The position numbers and the translations under genes were made by a program. 64,000 nt of DNA from an uncultured Treponema sp. (GTDB lineage: Bacteria > Spirochaetota > Spirochaetia > Treponematales > Treponemataceae). Positions 59,733-64,000 of this stretch are shown one piece after another (the first letter of the stretch is position 1; each line of letters starts with the position of its first letter). The stretch lies in contig CASGBA010000008.1 in NCBI GenBank assembly GCA_949299755.1, forward strand, positions 1-64,000. Direction: 5' to 3'. The notes under the pieces are model-generated. The model did not search any database. It was given only the letters and a program-made list of their open reading frames with translations, and had not been told where the DNA came from.

Positions 59733-61215
59733 TGTCTTCAACTCCTGTAGCTAATCTCATTATGGAATGCTCATCCATAGCATCCCCCACAAGTTCCCCC
59801 ATAATCCGTCCGTGATACATCACCATGGTACGGGAAGACACCCTGATAATTTCCTGGGCTTCCGAAGAAAGAACAACGACAGCCACCCCGCTTTCCGCAA
59901 GCCTTGTTATGATATCGTAAATATCTTCTTTTGCCCCAACGTCAACACCTTGGGTAGGATTATCAAGAATCAACACTTTCGGATTCAAAGAGAGCCATTT
60001 TGCCAGCACAACTTTCTGCTGGTTCCCTCCGGACAAACTGGTAATTAAATCATTTATATCCGCAAGTTTTATATGCAGGCTTTCTTTTTGGGAAAGGAAT
60101 TCTTTTTCAATCCGTTCCTCATCCAAAAACACACGGTATTTTTTTCTTGAGGATAACCCCGCCAAAGAGGCATTCTCAAGTATACTTAAATCCTTGACTA
60201 TACCGTTTTCCTTCCTGTTTCTGGGGACATAACCTATTCCCAGGGACACCGCCTGGGTTGTGCTTTTTATTTTTACTTCATGTCCGTCAATTATTATTTT
60301 CCCCTCATAGGAACCCAGGGCTCCGAAAACAGTCTGGAAAAGCTCGCTCCTTCCGTCACCGAGAAGACCTGTGAAACCCACAACCTCACCCTCATGGATG
60401 GAGAAGGAAATATCCTGGAAATACGGACTGCAGCTTAAATGCTCAACCTGAAGAACTGTTTTTCCGGTTTTGCCCTCCCGCCGGCTGCCGATGGTGACAT
60501 CATGGCCGACCATGTAAGAAGCCAGCCTGGATGTATCAACCTCTTCCTTTTTTCCTGAAGCCACCATGTTTCCGTCCCGGAGGACAGTAAAAGAGTCACA
60601 GATTTCCATAACTTCGTTGAGCTTATGGCTGATGAATATTATGCCAACCCCCTGCTCCTTCAAACGGCGCATAAGGGCAAAAACCCTTTCAATCTCCGGT
60701 TCCGTGAGGCTGGTGGTGGGCTCATCCATTATCACCAGTTTTGCGTCCATGAGCATTGCCCGGGAAATCTCCACAATCTGTTTATAGGAAGCGTCAAGAT
60801 TGCGGACCATCACTTTCGGATCGAGGTCCAGCCCCATCCGGGCAAAAACCTCTTCCGTCCGCCTTATCATTTCACCATGATCAAGGAACCCGTTTTTTTT
60901 CTTAAGCTCCCTTCCTATAAAAAGATTTTCATATACAGCCAGATCATTTACAAGATTTAATTCCTGATGAATAAAAGCAATCCCTTTATTCAATGAATCC
61001 CTCGGAGAAGAGAAAACCGCATCCTGTCCGTCAAGAAGAATTTTTCCTTCATCCGCTTCCAAAACACCGCCGAGGATATTCATCAGGGTACTTTTACCGG
61101 CTCCGTTCTCACCCAACAAAGCCTTGATGGAACCCGCTTCAAGTGAAAAATCAACTTTATCAAGCACAAGATTGGAGCCAAAGGATTTTGATATTCCGCA
61201 CATCCGCAGATTCAT
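59719..61215 (-). CDS. ABC sugar ATPase (RbsA-like, two ATP-binding domains)
   Basis: A 498-residue duplicated ATPase. The first domain has LLGENGAGKSTLMNILGG and the switch segment VIMDEPTTSLTE. The second has GFTGLLGDGRSELFQTVFG and LSGGNQQKVVLAKWL with ILDNPTQGVDVGAK. This is the RbsA/MglA arrangement. ATG 61215 is chosen because GGGAGG lies 5 bases upstream. It powers uptake of the sugar recognised by the binding protein encoded just upstream. Confidence 0.93.
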   Translation of the reverse strand: MNLRMCGISKSFGSNLVLDKVDFSLEAGSIKALLGENGAGKSTLMNILGGVLEADEGKILLDGQDAVFSSPRDSLNKGIAFIHQELNLVNDLAVYENLFIGRELKKKNGFLDHGEMIRRTEEVFARMGLDLDPKVMVRNLDASYKQIVEISRAMLMDAKLVIMDEPTTSLTEPEIERVFALMRRLKEQGVGIIFISHKLNEVMEICDSFTVLRDGNMVASGKKEEVDTSRLASYMVGHDVTIGSRREGKTGKTVLQVEHLSCSPYFQDISFSIHEGEVVGFTGLLGDGRSELFQTVFGALGSYEGKIIIDGHEVKIKSTTQAVSLGIGYVPRNRKENGIVKDLSILENASLAGLSSRKKYRVFLDEERIEKEFLSQKESLHIKLADINDLITSLSGGNQQKVVLAKWLSLNPKVLILDNPTQGVDVGAKEDIYDIITRLAESGVAVVVLSSEAQEIIRVSSRTMVMYHGRIMGELVGDAMDEHSIMRLATGVEDSGQN

Positions 61216-61331
61216 GAACACCTCCCTGACTGACTTTCTTTATTTCCGGTTTCAATTTACATTTTTACATTGTTCCAAAACACAACAGGCAAAACAGGGC
61301 GGAACGCACCGCCATAAACACCTTGCCAGGT

Positions 61332-61361
61332 AACCGGCCGCAGGACTGCGGCCGGCCGGTT
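61332..61361 (-). terminator. Stem-loop after the binding-protein gene
   Basis: A strong GC-rich inverted repeat (CCGGCCGCAG / CTGCGGCCGG, 2-base gap, 61334-61355) flanked by AACC/GGTT. There is no T-run. It lies between the binding-protein stop and the ATPase start, as in malE-type operons, so it probably stabilises the upstream mRNA or partly terminates. Confidence 0.6.
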
Positions 61362-61379
61362 AATTCAAACCGTTACAAA

Positions 61380-62333
61380 TCAGTAAGGTGAAGAAGGATC
61401 AAGGTAATCCTTAAAGTTTGTTTTATCAACAATTGATGTGGGGATAATCTTCACAGGATCAACAGTTTCGCCATCAAGGATGGCTACAGCCATATCAACG
61501 GCATCCTCAACCATGGTGGGGCTGTAAAGGGCACTCTGAATCCACAGGTCATCGTAGTCATCCATCATGTTGAAGTATTCCTGGCATCCGCCGCCACCGG
61601 TGATAACCTTAATGTCTTTCCGTCCGGACTCTTCAATGGCCTGGATGGCGCCAATGCTGGTTTCATCATCCATGCTGTAAACCGCATCGATTTTTGTGTT
61701 GGCTGTAAGGATGTCCGCCATGTCCGCCAAACCGGCTTCCCGTGTAAACTGGGTTGCATAAGTAAGGATATTGAAATTGGGGGCGATTTCGGCGACTGTA
61801 TCCAGGAAACCCGCTTTCCGCAACTCCGCAACAGAACCGGAGGTGGGGACATCAAGGATAACGACAGTCCCTTCTTTCCCGATTTTGTCCACAATGTATT
61901 TGGCGCCCTGGACACCCATGTCATAGTTGTCCCCGGAAACCCTGTAAACACCGTCAGCCGCAATTTCGATATCGAAATTGACGACAACAACGCCCTGGTC
62001 AATGGCATTCTGGATCGGAACTTCCATGCCGGTCCACTGGGGGAAAGCGACAATGGCTTCGGCTCCCCAAAGAAGCAGGTCGTCAAGCTGTGTTGTCATC
62101 TCATCGGCAGAATTGGATGTATAAAGCTTATACTCGATTGTATCGGCTTTTTCTATGCAGCGCTGTTCCGCATAGTATGCAACGCCTGCCACCCATCCGT
62201 GCGTTACAGCCGGAGCAAGAATTCCGACTTTGTGCATTTTACCGCCCGCAGCCGCGGAATCTTTGGAACCGCCGGCAAAAACGACGGACACTCCCATCAA
62301 AAGAACGAGAAGCACAATCAAGGCTTTTTTCAT
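61380..62333 (-). CDS. Periplasmic sugar-binding protein (RbsB/type 1 PBP)
   Basis: A 317-residue secreted binding protein. The signal peptide ends near VVFAGGSKDSAAA. The mature part has VGILAPAVTHGWVAG, VVVNFDIEIAADG, VSGDNYDMGVQGAKYIVD and YSMDDETSIGAIQAI. TIM-like paired lobes of the type 1 PBP fold are expected. No Cys follows the signal, so it is not a lipoprotein. AAGGAGGA lies before the ATG. The sugar is unknown; the downstream enzymes suggest an oxidisable sugar or cyclitol. Confidence 0.9.
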   Translation of the reverse strand: MKKALIVLLVLLMGVSVVFAGGSKDSAAAGGKMHKVGILAPAVTHGWVAGVAYYAEQRCIEKADTIEYKLYTSNSADEMTTQLDDLLLWGAEAIVAFPQWTGMEVPIQNAIDQGVVVVNFDIEIAADGVYRVSGDNYDMGVQGAKYIVDKIGKEGTVVILDVPTSGSVAELRKAGFLDTVAEIAPNFNILTYATQFTREAGLADMADILTANTKIDAVYSMDDETSIGAIQAIEESGRKDIKVITGGGGCQEYFNMMDDYDDLWIQSALYSPTMVEDAVDMAVAILDGETVDPVKIIPTSIVDKTNFKDYLDPSSPY

Positions 62334-62360
62334 AAGAAAAGTCCTCCTTAATTTTTATTG

Positions 62361-62394
62361 ATTATAGTATCAACCCGGTTTTTCAATTTGTCAA
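62361..62394 (-). promoter_or_regulatory. Probable promoter of the sugar ABC operon
   Basis: Minus strand: a perfect TTGACA (62389-62394). TACTAT (62364-62369) is 19 bases away and TATAAT (62361-62366) 22 bases away, so spacing is not ideal. A related stretch occurs upstream (62423-62438), possibly an operator. Confidence 0.4.
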
Positions 62395-62566
62395 ACATTT
62401 TTCTGAGAAATTCAATTTTTTTTTGAAACCCGTTGATTTTTCAAAACATTATTTTGTTATGTAGAAAACAATAAGGTGCTAACCGCATCGTACAATATTT
62501 TTCAAAAATCTTTGAAAAATTTTCATAAAAAACTTGAAACATATGCAAACCCGCTTGCCACGGTAC

Positions 62567-62595
62567 TTGCAAGGAAAAGCCTTATCCGTTATAAT
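62567..62595 (+). promoter_or_regulatory. Promoter giving a leaderless DUF368-gene mRNA
   Basis: TTGCAA (62567-62572), 17 bases, a perfect TATAAT (62590-62595). The predicted +1 is exactly the A of the ATG at 62602, and there is no Shine-Dalgarno. Confidence 0.6.
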
Positions 62596-62601
62596 CAACC
62601 G

Positions 62602-63468
62602 ATGAAAAATGCGCTGAAACTTATCGGTGTCGGGGTAATCCTCGGTGTCGCCAATGTGATTCCAGGGGTGTCCGGCGGAACACTGGCTGTGGTTTTCAAT
62701 GTCTACGACAGGCTCATTCAGGTCATTACATTAAACATAAAGAAGATACTGGCAGAATGGAAATTCCTGCTGCCGCTTATCGCGGGAATGGCTCTTGGGA
62801 TTCTCCTTTTCAGCAAACTGATTACATTCCTTTTTGCGCATTATCCCGTACAAACCAACTGGTTTTTTATCGGTATTATTCTTGGAAGCATTCCTATGAT
62901 TTATAAACGCTTCCTCTATTCCAGCCCCGGGGAAAAGAAAAACATACCCCCAGTTTCTTCCATTATATGTATTGCTGTGGCTTTGGCTATAATGGCGGTT
63001 ATGACCTTCATGGAGGTTTCGGACACAGGAAACGCCATACAGACTGAATTCAGCCTTTCCCTGGCGGCACGGCTTTTTATAAGCCTCGCTTTTGCGGCAA
63101 TCGCAATGATTATTCCCGGTATTTCCGGCTCATTCCTTATGCTGGTTGTCGGTGTATACAGTACCGTCATCGCCGCGGTGGCTGATTTGAATGTGCCTCT
63201 ATTGGTTCCCGCAGCCCTGGGAGCCATTGCCGGTCTTTTGGGAGGAGCCGGGCTTGTCAGGTTTCTCATGTCAAAGGTCCCTTCCCAAACCTACGGCGCC
63301 ATATTGGGGTTGGTGCTTGGATCAATCCTGGTGATTTTCCCGGGCTTCGGCAGCGGCATGACTCTGGCCGCATCCATGCTCTGTGCCGCGGGGGGCTTCC
63401 TTCTATCATTTTTCGCCTCACGCGAAAACCCTGAATCCCGGGAACAGGGACAAGCTTCAGAGGAATAG
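62602..63468 (+). CDS. DUF368 membrane protein (PopT-like polyprenyl-phosphate transporter)
   Basis: A 288-residue integral membrane protein with about eight helices. The family signature GVANVIPGVSGGTLAVVF is near the start and a matching internal IIPGISGSFLMLVVGVY lies at about 170-190, suggesting an inverted repeat structure. DUF368 proteins have been linked to recycling undecaprenyl phosphate across the membrane. That would serve both peptidoglycan and the lipid-linked glycan made by the locus at 32-44 kb. ATG 62602 is chosen because the longer frame runs through the promoter. Confidence 0.85.
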   Translation: MKNALKLIGVGVILGVANVIPGVSGGTLAVVFNVYDRLIQVITLNIKKILAEWKFLLPLIAGMALGILLFSKLITFLFAHYPVQTNWFFIGIILGSIPMIYKRFLYSSPGEKKNIPPVSSIICIAVALAIMAVMTFMEVSDTGNAIQTEFSLSLAARLFISLAFAAIAMIIPGISGSFLMLVVGVYSTVIAAVADLNVPLLVPAALGAIAGLLGGAGLVRFLMSKVPSQTYGAILGLVLGSILVIFPGFGSGMTLAASMLCAAGGFLLSFFASRENPESREQGQASEE

Positions 63469-63563
63469 CAGGCCGCAACGATATCCGGCGGTAGCAATAT
63501 GTGGAAAATATTTGCCGAAAGCTATACACAAAATCATAAAATAATATAGAATAACCTAAAAGG

Positions 63564-63626
63564 CGGGATGAACTTGCCCGTCACTGCCTGCGGGAAAACC
63601 AAGGCTGGGCTCCCGGTTTTATCCTG
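63564..63626 (+). ncRNA. Possible three-helix structured leader RNA
   Basis: Three helices abut one another: P1 CGGGAT/ATCCTG (63564-63569 with 63621-63626), P2 CCCG/CGGG (63577-63580 with 63591-63594) and P3 AAAACC/GGTTTT (63595-63600 with 63615-63620). It lies 30 bases before the ribosome-binding site of the GH51 gene. It matches no riboswitch class I know. It may be chance. Confidence 0.35.
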
Positions 63627-63638
63627 AATGGCGGTTAA

Positions 63639-64000
<362 letters not shown>

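Noticed and set aside
63564-63626. Hammerhead ribozyme or purine riboswitch as identity of the three-helix leader
   Set aside because: The required conserved core (CUGAUGA with GAAA for hammerhead; the paired loop motifs for purine) is not present.

Overview
The window looks like a chromosome segment of a host-associated, Treponema-like spirochaete. This is inferred from gene style, not from a marker gene. The clues are an acidic lipoprotein paired with a LysM protein, an ABC sugar-binding protein whose mature end begins with a GGSKD-like run, many GTG/TTG starts and ATGA overlaps, and mid-GC coding DNA. No rRNA, tRNA, CRISPR array, insertion sequence or phage gene was recognised.

Region by region. 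(1) 0-16.4 kb holds housekeeping and small units: LysM protein and lipoprotein with a terminator, a PC4-like protein, RNase HI, DAHP synthase, a Nudix hydrolase, a cytidylate-kinase-like protein, acetolactate synthase, a DEAD-box helicase, two metallophosphoesterases, a LacI regulator divergent from a GH127 beta-L-arabinofuranosidase, two tiny proteins and RlmI. (2) 16.5-31.3 kb is one minus-strand block of seventeen genes matching an aryl polyene (APE) pigment locus: two ketosynthases, a chain-length factor, ketoreductase, two hot-dog dehydratases, two acyl carrier proteins, an aryl-AMP ligase, thioesterase, acyltransferases, glycosyltransferase, methyltransferase, LolA-like carrier, MMPL exporter and a lipoprotein. 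This is the most striking system here. The membrane protein and the ligase are fused, and the glycosyltransferase and acyltransferase are separate genes. (3) 32.3-44.3 kb is a surface-glycan locus, partly AT-rich: five glycosyltransferases, UDP-galactopyranose mutase, a polysaccharide pyruvyl transferase, a MenD-like ThDP enzyme, an SDR and a Wzx-type flippase. (4) 44.3-52.2 kb has a decayed stretch, a CrtI-like flavoprotein with a 2Fe-2S reductase, a CsoR repressor with a P1B ATPase behind a clear CsoR-type operator, an FAD oxidoreductase and a small membrane protein. (5) 52.3-62.3 kb holds glycogen synthase and a sugar ABC/catabolic operon (binding protein, ATPase, permease, two Gfo/Idh/MocA oxidoreductases, two TIM-barrel isomerases, LacI regulator). 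(6) The right end has a DUF368/PopT membrane protein and the start of a GH51 alpha-L-arabinofuranosidase behind a possible structured leader RNA.

Three cross-cutting observations. First, several genes with no Shine-Dalgarno sequence have a sigma70-like promoter whose predicted +1 lies at or next to the A of the start codon, implying leaderless mRNAs. Second, the GH127 gene is cut by an in-frame TGA, and a recognisable family C-terminus continues for 30 codons beyond it. Third, the APE genes overlap by one to a few bases almost throughout, so the pathway is probably translated as a coupled unit. Start codons given here were often moved downstream of the longest open frame using ribosome-binding sites and neighbouring stops.
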